From assembly GCF_900155985.1 (NCBI RefSeq), contig NZ_FTMA01000001.1, positions 1 to 64,000 on the forward strand: a stretch of 64,000 nucleotides of DNA, read 5' to 3'. How positions within the stretch are numbered: position 1 is the stretch's first letter; each line of letters opens with the position of its first letter. Source of the stretch: Maribacter ulvicola (GTDB lineage Bacteria > Bacteroidota > Bacteroidia > Flavobacteriales > Flavobacteriaceae). Shown one piece after another: positions 43,532 through 52,840 of the stretch. The notes beneath the pieces are model-generated. The model was not told the DNA's origin. It searched no databases and saw only the letters and a program-made list of their open reading frames with translations. The position numbers and the translations under genes were made by a program.

Positions 43532-44200
43532 TTATTTTTTATGATTTTTATTAAGTAATAATTCTAAAAAACTATCGTCTATTTCTGTAAAATCCTTGAA
43601 ATTATAATCGGCCTCATATAGTATCTCGGCATCACCAATACCAATACTTACCATACCTGCGGCATTGGCTGCTTGTATACCCGCAACCGCATCTTCAAAA
43701 ACCACACATGAAATTGGCGTAACACCTAAATTTTCAGCTGCAATTAAAAACACCTCTGGATCCGGCTTTGCTTTTGTAACATTATTACCATCCACAATAC
43801 TATCAAAATATGGTAATAAGTCAACTTTCTTTAAAATAGGTTTTGCATTTTTACTTGCAGACCCCAATGCAATAGGCATATTCTTTTTCCTTAAATACTC
43901 TAGCACTCGTGGAACATCTGGCAGAATTTCACTGGCATCCATCTTTTCAATGTAAGCAAGGTAATCTACGTTTTTCTCTACCATCCAAGTATTAAACTGC
44001 TCTTGGGTCGCTTTTACATTGCCTATATCTAAAAGAATTTCCAAGCACCTTTTTCTACTTACTCCTTTAAAAAGTTCATTTTGTTCTTTTGTAAATTCAA
44101 AACCTAATTCGTTGGCTAGTTTACGCCATGCTAAATAATGGTATTTTGCGGTATCGACGATGACACCGTCCAAATCAAATATAAATCCTACTTTATTCAT
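43532..44200 (-). CDS. pgmB: Beta-phosphoglucomutase
   Basis: A 222-residue HAD-superfamily enzyme converting beta-glucose-1-phosphate to glucose-6-phosphate. The catalytic pair Asp9 and Asp11 is in FIFDLDGVIVDTAKYHYLAW. The cap domain and PIALGSASKNAKPILKK, TKAKPDPEVFLIAA and VVFEDAVAGIQAANAAGM complete the HAD motifs. It consumes the product of the neighbouring GH65 phosphorylase. It is 13 bases after lacI, so the two are cotranscribed. Confidence 0.95.
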   Translation of the reverse strand: MNKVGFIFDLDGVIVDTAKYHYLAWRKLANELGFEFTKEQNELFKGVSRKRCLEILLDIGNVKATQEQFNTWMVEKNVDYLAYIEKMDASEILPDVPRVLEYLRKKNMPIALGSASKNAKPILKKVDLLPYFDSIVDGNNVTKAKPDPEVFLIAAENLGVTPISCVVFEDAVAGIQAANAAGMVSIGIGDAEILYEADYNFKDFTEIDDSFLELLLNKNHKK

Positions 44201-44213
44201 TTTCTTACTCCTA

Positions 44214-45236
44214 TTAATTAATTGTAGAACCGCGTTTTATTAAAGTAGCATTGATAACCTCGGTTCTAAAAGGTTCTTCTTCCATTTCTGCAGATTCTAT
44301 TCTATCTATTAACAATTTTGCAGCTTTTTCTCCCATTTTTTCACCATGTTGGGCTACCGTACTTAATTTAGGCGAAGAATTTTGCGAGAGTATGCCATCT
44401 GTAAAACCAATTATAGATATATCATCTGGAACAGTATACCCTAAATGCTGAATTATACCCATACATTGAACGGCAAAAATTTCATTAACACACAATACCG
44501 CTTCAACCTCATTATTTTGAAAAAATTTGGTAATAAGATCCGTATTGTCTTTATTATGGGGCAATGTCAATATTAAATTATCATCTGCCTTTAAGTTATT
44601 TAATTTCAACCCTTCTAAATAACCATTTTTTCTATTCTCACTAACATTGAAATACCTTTCTGTGGTTATTAACGCTATTTTTTTAGCTCCAGATAGTACA
44701 AAGTGACTTACCGCTTCACTTGCTATTTCAAAATCATTCAGTATTACTTTATCACAAGCTATTTCCTGGGTTATACGATCAAAAAGGACAATAGGTATAC
44801 CCTGATCTAACAATTCTTTCAAATGGGTAAAGTCATTCTTTTTTTGTGTTTCAGCACTTAAGGAAAGTATAAACCCGTCTATACTACCGTTAGCCAACAT
44901 TTCCATATTAATAACCTCTTTATCAAAAGACTCATCAGAAATACAAATAATAACATTGTATCCCATACTATTGGCATACTTCTCTATACCCCTAAACACG
45001 GTGGTAAAAAAATGGTGTACAATATCAGGTATTACTACGCCAATATTTTTGGTTCTCCTGTTCTTAAGACTAAGTGCTATATTATTAGGACGGTAGTTAT
45101 AGAATTTGGCAAATGCTTTTATTCTATCTTTAGTTTCCTTACTAATTTCCTTACTATTTTTTAAGGCTTTTGAGACCGTAGAAATAGATACATCTAGTTC
45201 TTTAGCAATATCTTTTAATGTTATTTTAGATTTCAA
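44214..45236 (-). CDS. LacI family regulator of the alpha-glucan locus
   Basis: A 340-residue regulator. The helix-turn-helix and hinge are complete: TLKDIAKELDVSISTVSKAL, then NSKEISKETKDRIKAFA. The periplasmic-binding-protein-like effector domain follows (NIGVVIPDIVHHFFTTVFRG). It is first in the minus-strand lacI-pgmB-GH65-GH13 unit and divergent from susC. A LacI-type operator at 45448-45463 in the shared 320-base region is the likely target. The inducer is probably maltose or a phosphorylated product. Confidence 0.93.
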   Translation of the reverse strand: MKSKITLKDIAKELDVSISTVSKALKNSKEISKETKDRIKAFAKFYNYRPNNIALSLKNRRTKNIGVVIPDIVHHFFTTVFRGIEKYANSMGYNVIICISDESFDKEVINMEMLANGSIDGFILSLSAETQKKNDFTHLKELLDQGIPIVLFDRITQEIACDKVILNDFEIASEAVSHFVLSGAKKIALITTERYFNVSENRKNGYLEGLKLNNLKADDNLILTLPHNKDNTDLITKFFQNNEVEAVLCVNEIFAVQCMGIIQHLGYTVPDDISIIGFTDGILSQNSSPKLSTVAQHGEKMGEKAAKLLIDRIESAEMEEEPFRTEVINATLIKRGSTIN

Positions 45237-45556
45237 TAAAGAGGTTTTAAGTTTTAAGATATGAACTTAAATTATTCAAAAAGTTAAAGTTCCGTAAAGA
45301 CCGGTAATTGGTAAATATATAGAAAAAAGTATTTTTTATATATTTGCTATATTATTATATATTCATATTTAATCCTGTACTTAATTGAGAATATAATAAA
45401 ATCACCCTGTATCATTCAGTATACTCTCAAAATTAAAAGTTATTAACACGAAACCGTTTTCGTAACTTTTTAACATTGCTTAAACGACCTTCGACACGCC
45501 TTTTTACATATTTTTAACAATTGAAATTAAATTAACTCAACTTAAATTAACAATTT
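45237..45556. promoter_or_regulatory. Divergent lacI-susC control region
   Basis: A 320-base region between the lacI and susC starts. It contains a perfect Bacteroidota -7 box TATATTTG (TAnnTTTG) at 45339-45346 on the plus strand, without a well-placed -33 TTTG, and the LacI-type operator at 45448-45463. I found no clear minus-strand promoter. Confidence 0.5.
45448..45463. promoter_or_regulatory. LacI-type operator upstream of susC
   Basis: ACGAAACCGTTTTCGT matches its own reverse complement at 14 of 16 positions and has the central CG typical of LacI-family sites. It lies 94 bases before the susC start and about 100 bases after the -7 box, where binding could block initiation or elongation. 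Confidence 0.7.
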
Positions 45557-48500
45557 ATGAAGATTACATTCCTAAAAAGTTTGTTTGTTCTAGGAGCATT
45601 TTTGTGCTTTGGGGCCATACAGGCACAAGAAGTATCTGGAACGGTTTCAGATGCAAGTGGACCTTTACCAGGAGCTAGCGTTCTTGAAAAAGGGACAACG
45701 AACGGTACCCAAACCGATTTCGATGGTAATTATATATTATCAACGGAAGAAGGAGCCGTACTTATAGTAAGTTACATTGGCTACAAAACCCAAGAGGTAG
45801 CGGTAAACGGTAGAACTTCAATTAATTTTACCTTAGAAGAAGATGCACAGGCACTGGAAGAAGTAGTCATAATTGGTTATGGTACTACCACAATCAAAGA
45901 TGCTACTGGCTCTGTATCTGCAGTTACTTCAGAAGAATTTAACAGTGGTGTTATTTCTTCTCCTGAACAATTGATTCAAGGTAAGACTGCCGGTGTTAAT
46001 ATAGCCCAGACCAGCGGTGAACCGGGTGCAGGGGTGAATATAAGAATTAGAGGTTCTAGCTCTGTTCGATCAAACAATACTCCGTTATTCGTAGTTGATG
46101 GTGTTCCTTTAGGAGGTGAAAGTTCTTCTGCAGGTGGCGCAAATGTTGGTTTCGGTTCTACGGCAACAAAGAACCCGTTAAACTTCTTGAACCCATCTGA
46201 TATTGAGAGTATGAGTATTCTTAAAGATGCATCGGCAACGGCTATCTACGGTTCTCGTGGTGCAAATGGGGTTGTAATAATTACGACTAAAAGCGGTAAA
46301 GGAAGTCAAGGCGGTACATTTGATTTTAGCTCAACATTGAGCATATCTTCACCAGCAGACGAATATGATCTATTAAATAGAGAACAGTATTTAAGCGCGG
46401 TAGCACAATACGGGAATGATCCTGCAACGGCAGATTTTGGCAACGACACCGATTGGCAAGATTTTATAACTCGTACAACTGCTTCTCAGAATCAAAACCT
46501 ATCTTACTCGAACAACTATGGCTCTGGTAACGTTAGAGCTACATTTGGCTATGGAAAGCAATTTGGTATTATTGAAAAGTCTGAACTTGAAAGAATAACA
46601 GGAAGACTTAACTGGAATCAACGATTTTTAGATGATAAGCTGTTATTAGGGTTACAAACAACAATATCTAGAGTCAATGATGCTTCTCCTCCTATTGGTG
46701 GACAAGCAGGCTCAAGAGGAGATATTTTAGGAGCTGCTTATTTTGCAAATCCTACATGGCCTACTAGTTCTGAATTTAATTTATCAGGAAACATTAACCC
46801 TGCTAATATGTTAGCCTTTACCCAGAATGAAAGCCATACGGATAGAGTGCTATTAAACGGTTCTGCAGAATACAAATTCACCAGTGAATTTAGCGGAAAG
46901 GTTAATTTGGGTTATGATAAATCTGATGCAGCAAATACTGCGGTTGTTTCCTCAAATGCCGATAACTTAGGTAGAGGAGCACAAGGTAATGGTGTTGGTG
47001 CTTATTACACGTTAGAAACCGTAAACAAATTATTCGAAACTACAGTGAACTACAAGAAAGATTTTGACACTTGGAACATAGATGCTCTTGTAGGATACTC
47101 ATACCAAGAATTCAATAGATCTGGCCGTAATGTTGATGCCTACGGATTTTCAACTACAGATTTAAATGCTATGGGTTTAGCTATGGAAAATTCGGTAAAT
47201 GCCATTGAAAGCAATATTTCAGGTTCTTACCAACAATATGGTTATGATAGTAGTTCAAACAATCTTACCATAAATAGAATATTGCCGGCATCAAATACAG
47301 AAACTGTTGCTCGCCCAGATGGTACATCTGTACGTACCTTGGTTGCTAACAAGTATGACTTTACAGACGAGCTACAATCGTATTTTGGTAGAGTTCAACT
47401 TAGCTTTCAAAACAAATATCTATTTACAGGAACATTAAGAGCAGATGGTTCGTCTAGATTTGGACCAGAAAATCAGTACGGATACTTCCCTTCTGGAGCT
47501 TTTGCATGGAAAATTGCCGAAGAAGATTTTATAGGTGATGCTTTCTCTACCCTTAAGTTGAGACTAGGTGCTGGTATAACCGGTAACCAAGAAGGATTAG
47601 GACATGCGCAATTCTTGAGAAGAACAAGATTTGGAGACCCATCAATTTCAGACGGTGGCGACTTAAACTTGGCAGGTACAACACCAGTTGCAACAGCTAA
47701 CCCTTTACTAAAATGGGAAGAAACCGTTGATTATAACTTAGGTATTGATTTTGGTTTTAATGCTGATCGTTTAAGTGGTAGTGTTGACGTGTATAGAAAA
47801 GCGACTAATGACTTGTTAATTAGAACGGCAGCGCCTTCACCTTCTACCGATCCTTTCTTTTTCCGTAATTTAAGTGATGGTACGGTAATAAACCAAGGTA
47901 TAGAATTTGCCATTAATTATGATTGGATACAAACTGAAGACGTAACATTCTCTAGTTCATTCAACATTGCATATAATAGTAATGAAGTTAAAGATTTTGC
48001 TGGCTTTATCGATACAGGCCAAATTAGAGGTCAAGGTTTGTCAAATGCTTTTGCACAAAGATTATCAGGAGGACAATCATTATTCTCATATTACATGGCA
48101 GTGTATACTGGTCTTGATGCAGACGGGCAGCCAACATATGAAGATGTTGATGGTAATGGTTCAGTAGACACAAGTTTAGATAAGAAATTTGTAGGCGAAG
48201 ATGCTTTACCGGACATTACTTCTGGGCTTTCCTTAAACCTTTCTGTGAAGAACTGGGATCTATCTACATTCCTTTCAGGACAATTTGGATTTTCGGTATA
48301 CAACAACACAGCAAATGCTTATTTCACTTCTGGTGCAATTACCGGTTCACGTAACGTAACAACAGATGTTATCACAAGTGGAGAGGCAGTTGGTACTGGA
48401 GCCGCAGTTTCAACAAGATATTTAGAAAAAGGAGATTTCGTTAGATTACAGAATGCTTCTGTTGGCTATAATGTACCGTTAAGCGGTGAAGGCGTTCTAA

Positions 48501-48682
48501 ATTCATTAAGATTTTCATTAACTGGCCAGAATTTGTTTTTAATAACAGGTTATTCAGGTCTTGATCCTGAAGTTTCAACGAACACAGGAGATTTAGGCTC
48601 AGGAATACCATCTGCCGGTATTGATTATGGTGCTTTTCCTAGAGCAAGAACTTTCACTCTTGGTATTAATGCTTCATTTTAA
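45557..48682 (+). CDS. susC: SusC-type TonB-dependent outer-membrane transporter
   Basis: A 1,041-residue outer-membrane receptor for oligosaccharide import. A signal peptide (about residues 1-24) is followed by a carboxypeptidase-regulatory-like domain (VSGTVSDASGPLPGASVLEK, DFDGNYILS). The SusC region EEVVIIGYGTTTIKDATGSV leads to the plug (VNIRIRGSSSVRSNNTPLFV, then DGVPLG and ASATAIYGSRGANGVVIIT). The barrel closes with RTFTLGINASF. Pairing with SusD and the neighbouring maltose enzymes predicts maltodextrin uptake. The promoter region holds a LacI operator. Confidence 0.95.
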   Translation: MKITFLKSLFVLGAFLCFGAIQAQEVSGTVSDASGPLPGASVLEKGTTNGTQTDFDGNYILSTEEGAVLIVSYIGYKTQEVAVNGRTSINFTLEEDAQALEEVVIIGYGTTTIKDATGSVSAVTSEEFNSGVISSPEQLIQGKTAGVNIAQTSGEPGAGVNIRIRGSSSVRSNNTPLFVVDGVPLGGESSSAGGANVGFGSTATKNPLNFLNPSDIESMSILKDASATAIYGSRGANGVVIITTKSGKGSQGGTFDFSSTLSISSPADEYDLLNREQYLSAVAQYGNDPATADFGNDTDWQDFITRTTASQNQNLSYSNNYGSGNVRATFGYGKQFGIIEKSELERITGRLNWNQRFLDDKLLLGLQTTISRVNDASPPIGGQAGSRGDILGAAYFANPTWPTSSEFNLSGNINPANMLAFTQNESHTDRVLLNGSAEYKFTSEFSGKVNLGYDKSDAANTAVVSSNADNLGRGAQGNGVGAYYTLETVNKLFETTVNYKKDFDTWNIDALVGYSYQEFNRSGRNVDAYGFSTTDLNAMGLAMENSVNAIESNISGSYQQYGYDSSSNNLTINRILPASNTETVARPDGTSVRTLVANKYDFTDELQSYFGRVQLSFQNKYLFTGTLRADGSSRFGPENQYGYFPSGAFAWKIAEEDFIGDAFSTLKLRLGAGITGNQEGLGHAQFLRRTRFGDPSISDGGDLNLAGTTPVATANPLLKWEETVDYNLGIDFGFNADRLSGSVDVYRKATNDLLIRTAAPSPSTDPFFFRNLSDGTVINQGIEFAINYDWIQTEDVTFSSSFNIAYNSNEVKDFAGFIDTGQIRGQGLSNAFAQRLSGGQSLFSYYMAVYTGLDADGQPTYEDVDGNGSVDTSLDKKFVGEDALPDITSGLSLNLSVKNWDLSTFLSGQFGFSVYNNTANAYFTSGAITGSRNVTTDVITSGEAVGTGAAVSTRYLEKGDFVRLQNASVGYNVPLSGEGVLNSLRFSLTGQNLFLITGYSGLDPEVSTNTGDLGSGIPSAGIDYGAFPRARTFTLGINASF

Positions 48683-48691
48683 AAAAAAATT

Positions 48692-50299
48692 ATGAGAAAA
48701 AATAAATATAAATTTTTATTAGCTGCATCTGCACTAGTAATAGCCTCATGTACAAACCTTGAGGTTTCAGAAACAGATTCAATAATTACACCTACCAATG
48801 CAGACGGAACCACTTTTAACGGAGTGGAAAATACGGAATCGGCATTAGACGAGGCATACAACAGAATACGTAGTTATTGGGATACACAAGAAAACCAATA
48901 CGCCCTTAGCGAGGTAACTACAGATGAATTTATAATCCCTACAAGAGGAACGGACTGGGGCGACAACGGTTTATGGAGGGTATTACACCAACATTCATGG
49001 ACATTTGAACACCAGTTTATCAATAACACATGGAATAACTGGAACACCCTACAACTGTTAGCTACTGAAATTATAGACCCTAAAAGTTCAGCGTCTGTAC
49101 AACAAATTGCCGAAGCAAAATTTATTAGAGCTTATGCGCAGTGGTATATTCTAGATTTTTGGGGAATTGTACCTGTTAGAGATTTAAGTTTACCTCCTTC
49201 AGTATTACCAGAAGTTTTAGATTCTCAAACTGCTATGGAAAATATAATTGCAGATTTAAACGCTGCAATTTCAGATTTACCTTCAGTTAGCCCTGGTGCA
49301 GATACAGAAAGAGCAAATAAAGCAGTGGCTCGATTTATGCTTGCAAAAGTTTTACTTAATAAGCACATCTATACTAACTCTGGCTCTGCGGCTACAGCTG
49401 ATATGGACCAAGTAATATCTTTGGTAGACGCTATTACAGATGAAGGGTATGCACTACAGGAAGGCTATTTTGATCTTTTCAGAAATCAAGCAAACAATGA
49501 GACTATCTTCTCAACACCTGCCTCTAATGGGTCAAGAATCTGGAATACATTACACTACAATTTAGCTAACGAAGTTGGTGAAGGCGGTGGCTGGAACGGA
49601 TTTAGTACACTTGCTGAATTTTATGACCTTTTTGAAGGTGATGAAAACTTAAATACGCCAGGATCAGGCCAAGAGGAGCGTAGAGGAGCTGTGCCATTAA
49701 AAGCGTTGGATGCTGGTGCTGAAGGTACTACCGATGCCAATAATGATGGCTTTGCCGATAAAACCAATGTTGGTTTCGGTTTTCTAATTGGCCAACAATA
49801 TGCTGTAGACGGTACAGCATTGAATGACAGAAACGGTGCCCCATTAGACTTTAAAAGGGATTTCACCGATGCTTCAGGACAATTGAATCTACAAAACAAT
49901 AGTGAAACTACTGGGATTAGAGTTTTAAAATACCATCCAAGATACGGTGATTTTGTGCCTCATCAAGTATTGTTTAGATATGCCGATGCCTATTTGATGA
50001 AAGCAGAAGCAATGATGAGAAACGGTAGCGATATTACATCAATGGTAAATGAATTGAGAACCTTAAGAGGCGCAACTGCATTAGCTGCTGTTACAGAAGC
50101 TGACCTTTTAGCAGAAAGAGGTAGAGAACTTTATGCAGAAGGTTGGAGAAGAAATGATTTGATACGTTTTGGACAATACACAAGAGACTGGGTATTTAAG
50201 GAGTCTACTTCAGTAGGTAATGAAACAAAACACTTATTTCCTATACCTGCCGCTCAATTGATTACAAATCCTAACTTGGTACAGAATCCAGGGTACTAA
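48692..50299 (+). CDS. susD: SusD/RagB-type surface glycan-binding lipoprotein
   Basis: A 535-residue lipoprotein (lipobox IASC, Cys20), the lid subunit of the SusCD importer. Typical parts are the N-terminal TPR-like helices (ESALDEAYNRIRSYWD), EAKFIRAYAQWYILDFWG, and the C-terminal VLFRYADAYLMKAEAMMRNG and ERGRELYAEGWRRNDLIRFG. It follows susC by nine bases and is ended by a strong terminator. No susE/susF-like gene follows. Confidence 0.95.
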   Translation: MRKNKYKFLLAASALVIASCTNLEVSETDSIITPTNADGTTFNGVENTESALDEAYNRIRSYWDTQENQYALSEVTTDEFIIPTRGTDWGDNGLWRVLHQHSWTFEHQFINNTWNNWNTLQLLATEIIDPKSSASVQQIAEAKFIRAYAQWYILDFWGIVPVRDLSLPPSVLPEVLDSQTAMENIIADLNAAISDLPSVSPGADTERANKAVARFMLAKVLLNKHIYTNSGSAATADMDQVISLVDAITDEGYALQEGYFDLFRNQANNETIFSTPASNGSRIWNTLHYNLANEVGEGGGWNGFSTLAEFYDLFEGDENLNTPGSGQEERRGAVPLKALDAGAEGTTDANNDGFADKTNVGFGFLIGQQYAVDGTALNDRNGAPLDFKRDFTDASGQLNLQNNSETTGIRVLKYHPRYGDFVPHQVLFRYADAYLMKAEAMMRNGSDITSMVNELRTLRGATALAAVTEADLLAERGRELYAEGWRRNDLIRFGQYTRDWVFKESTSVGNETKHLFPIPAAQLITNPNLVQNPGY

Positions 50300-50325
50300 G
50301 TAGAAATAAGTTTAAGTTTAAGTTG

Positions 50326-50359
50326 AAAGGCCTCCAATGTTTTATTGGGGGCCTTTTTT
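50326..50359 (+). terminator. Rho-independent terminator after susD
   Basis: AAAGGCCTCCAAT at 50326-50338 pairs with the arm from 50344 to about 50356 around a five-base loop, with one G-T mismatch. It ends in six T residues (50354-50359), 27 bases after the susD stop. Confidence 0.85.
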
Positions 50360-50851
50360 CTTTGTAATAATATGAATACTATTACAAATTTTTATACATC
50401 ATACACGTATCTACATAACCTAATTCTAGGTAAATAAATCCTTAAGATGTGGTTCCTATAATTTCAAAACCATACCTTTTTCCGAAGTTTAAACGTGCTA
50501 ATATTGGTACATATAGCCATACTAAATTAAATTCCAATACTTTTTTCTCGTACAAATTAGATGACACGTTCAGATAGGTTTTTACAGCTACCCGCACCTT
50601 GTGCCACAAAGGGTACCCTGTAGCTAAAATTTAGGATGTGACTTCCTAAATCTATTTGATTTGACTTTATAATAATATAACCTATAACCTTGCTCACCCA
50701 AACCAATGTATCTTAAGATTACCTTGATGATATTTGCACTAAATACAAAGGAATCTTCTTTCTTTATTACCCTAATAAATACATCCAAGACCGCGTCATA
50801 ATCTTAAATAGTAAACCTAGTACACCCCACTACCTAGAGCAAATTAAAGTC

Positions 50852-50886
50852 AAAAAAAAAGCCGCATCAAATAATTGACCCGGCTC
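50852..50886 (-). terminator. Rho-independent terminator of the symporter gene
   Basis: Read on the minus strand, AGCCG pairs with CGGCT and, inside, TCAA pairs with TTGA. Nine T residues follow (plus-strand A run at 50852-50860). It lies 26 bases after the symporter stop codon. Confidence 0.8.
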
Positions 50887-50911
50887 AAAAGATTTTAAAT
50901 ATATTTTTTAT

Positions 50912-52564
50912 TTATTTGGCAAAATACACATAGATACCGATTACAATACAACAAATTATTAAACCTGCCTGGTTAACATATTTATATGGCGTAATAGACA
51001 CTTGATCCGTATACTCCAAAACAAAAGGTTCTTTTCTTGGTCTAATAGCTCCAATAACCAACATGATGACAATATTGGTTACAAATAATATTGCCATAAT
51101 ATGTAAGAAATGAGGGTATGCTTCCGCTTCTATTAATTTCAACTGTACAGGATCGGTAATCCCCTTAGCATTTGCATCTGCCAAAGCAGCATCAACAAAC
51201 TTATTCTTTAACCAAAACTGACTTATAATATACAATGCAGAACCTGAAAGTATGCCCACTTTCGCAGCAATTGCCGGCACTCTTTTTGTTAAATAACCCA
51301 CTACGATTATAGTAAATATAGGAATGCTATAAATTCCATTAATCTCTTGTAGGTAATTAAACAAACTACCTGCATTGGCTATAAGTGGCGCAATGAACAT
51401 TGCGGCTAAGGCTAAGCAAATTCCAAATATCTTACCATATTTCACCACTGTTGTTTCTGGCGCATCAGGATTAATATGTTGTTTATAAATATCAATACCG
51501 AACAGGGTTACAGAGCTATTTAAAACACTATTGAAAGAACTTAAGATTGCCCCGAACAATACAGCCGCAAAAAAACCGACCAATGGTTTTGGTAATACTG
51601 CACGTACCAATTCTGGATACGCCAAATCACTAGAATCTAATCCACCATCAAAATAATGGTAAGCAATCATACCAGGTAAGACCAAAATCAATGGTCCTAA
51701 TATCTTTAAAAATGAAGCCAACAAAAGTCCTTTTTGACCTTCTGCCAGGTTTTTTGCACCTAGAGCTCTTTGTATAATCTGCTGGTTAGTTCCCCAATAA
51801 AATAACTGTACCAACATCATTCCCGTAAAAATAGTTGCAAAAGGAACTTCTTGTCCGGCATTACCGGTAGAATCAAATCGTTCCGGATTTGAACTAATCA
51901 AAATATCCAAACCTTCAAAAACACTACCATCTCCAATGGCCATTAATCCAAAAACCGGTATCAACAAACCACCAATCAACAATCCAACTGCATTAATAGA
52001 ATCTGAAACCGCTACTGCTTTCAATCCTCCAAAAACAGCGTATACCGAACCAATAAGTCCAATACCCCAAATGCAAATTACCAAAGCCGTACTATCAGAA
52101 ACCCCTAATAAAGTTGGTACATCAAACATACCGCTAATAGCAACAGACCCAGAATAAAGAATTACAGGGAGTAATACTACCACATAGCCTGTTAAAAACA
52201 ACCCTGAAGTAATGGTTTTTGTAGTAACATCAAATCGTTTCGCCAAAAATTGGGGTATGGTAGTCAACCCACCCTTTAAATACCTTGGCAACAGAAAGAT
52301 AGCAGTGACCACTATAGCAATGGCCGCTAAAGTCTCCCAAGCCATTACAGACAACCCATCTGTATATGCACTTCCATTTAAACCTACAATTTGCTCCGTG
52401 GACAAATTTGTCAATAGTAACGACCCAGCAATAACCCCTGCCGTTAAACTACGCCCACCAAGAAAATAACCATCAGAGGTTTGCTCATTGGTTGTTCTTG
52501 TCGCAAAATATGAAACTACGGCCACTAAAATAGTAAAGCCTAAAAAAGATAAAATCCCTATCAT
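50912..52564 (-). CDS. SSS (SLC5-type) sodium:solute symporter
   Basis: A 550-residue inner-membrane protein with about 13-14 helices. Family motifs are DGYFLGGRSLTAGVIAGSLL (near residue 31), STEQIVGLNGSAY and VYAVFGGLKAVAVSD. The late segment ALGAKNLAEGQKGLLLASFL is typical of the sugar-type branch (SGLT/vSGLT-like). It probably imports a sugar or similar solute with sodium. It lies between the alpha-glucan locus and the VCBS-protein genes and could serve either. It is monocistronic with its own terminator. Confidence 0.9.
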   Translation of the reverse strand: MIGILSFLGFTILVAVVSYFATRTTNEQTSDGYFLGGRSLTAGVIAGSLLLTNLSTEQIVGLNGSAYTDGLSVMAWETLAAIAIVVTAIFLLPRYLKGGLTTIPQFLAKRFDVTTKTITSGLFLTGYVVVLLPVILYSGSVAISGMFDVPTLLGVSDSTALVICIWGIGLIGSVYAVFGGLKAVAVSDSINAVGLLIGGLLIPVFGLMAIGDGSVFEGLDILISSNPERFDSTGNAGQEVPFATIFTGMMLVQLFYWGTNQQIIQRALGAKNLAEGQKGLLLASFLKILGPLILVLPGMIAYHYFDGGLDSSDLAYPELVRAVLPKPLVGFFAAVLFGAILSSFNSVLNSSVTLFGIDIYKQHINPDAPETTVVKYGKIFGICLALAAMFIAPLIANAGSLFNYLQEINGIYSIPIFTIIVVGYLTKRVPAIAAKVGILSGSALYIISQFWLKNKFVDAALADANAKGITDPVQLKLIEAEAYPHFLHIMAILFVTNIVIMLVIGAIRPRKEPFVLEYTDQVSITPYKYVNQAGLIICCIVIGIYVYFAK

Positions 52565-52840
52565 TTGTTGAGTTGTTTGTTACTTAGTCAATGATAAATA
52601 TATTAGATTATTTTCATTACTTCTAAAAAGAAGCAGCAAAATCTTATAATTCATATTTTTCTACAGTTCCTACAACGATTTCTTTAAATTTTAACGTTGA
52701 CTTTTGAGCAAAAAGCCTAGCAAATAGTAGGTATTTGGCTATATTGCAAACTAATTTTGAACGCCCTTAAGAATAGGTTATCAACTCAACCCTAATAGTT
52801 TACAAAAGAACTCAAAGTACTATTTCAAATATACTCAAGA

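Larger units (their letters stand above)
50300..50911. other. Gene-free stretch of 612 bases between susD and the symporter
   Basis: It holds the susD terminator, the symporter terminator at 50852-50886 and an imperfect hairpin at 50584-50621 (ACAG and TACCC paired with GGGTA and CTGT). The loop of that hairpin contains its own GCAC/GTGC stem at 50594-50604. No ORF is supported; in particular no SusE-like gene. Confidence 0.5.
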
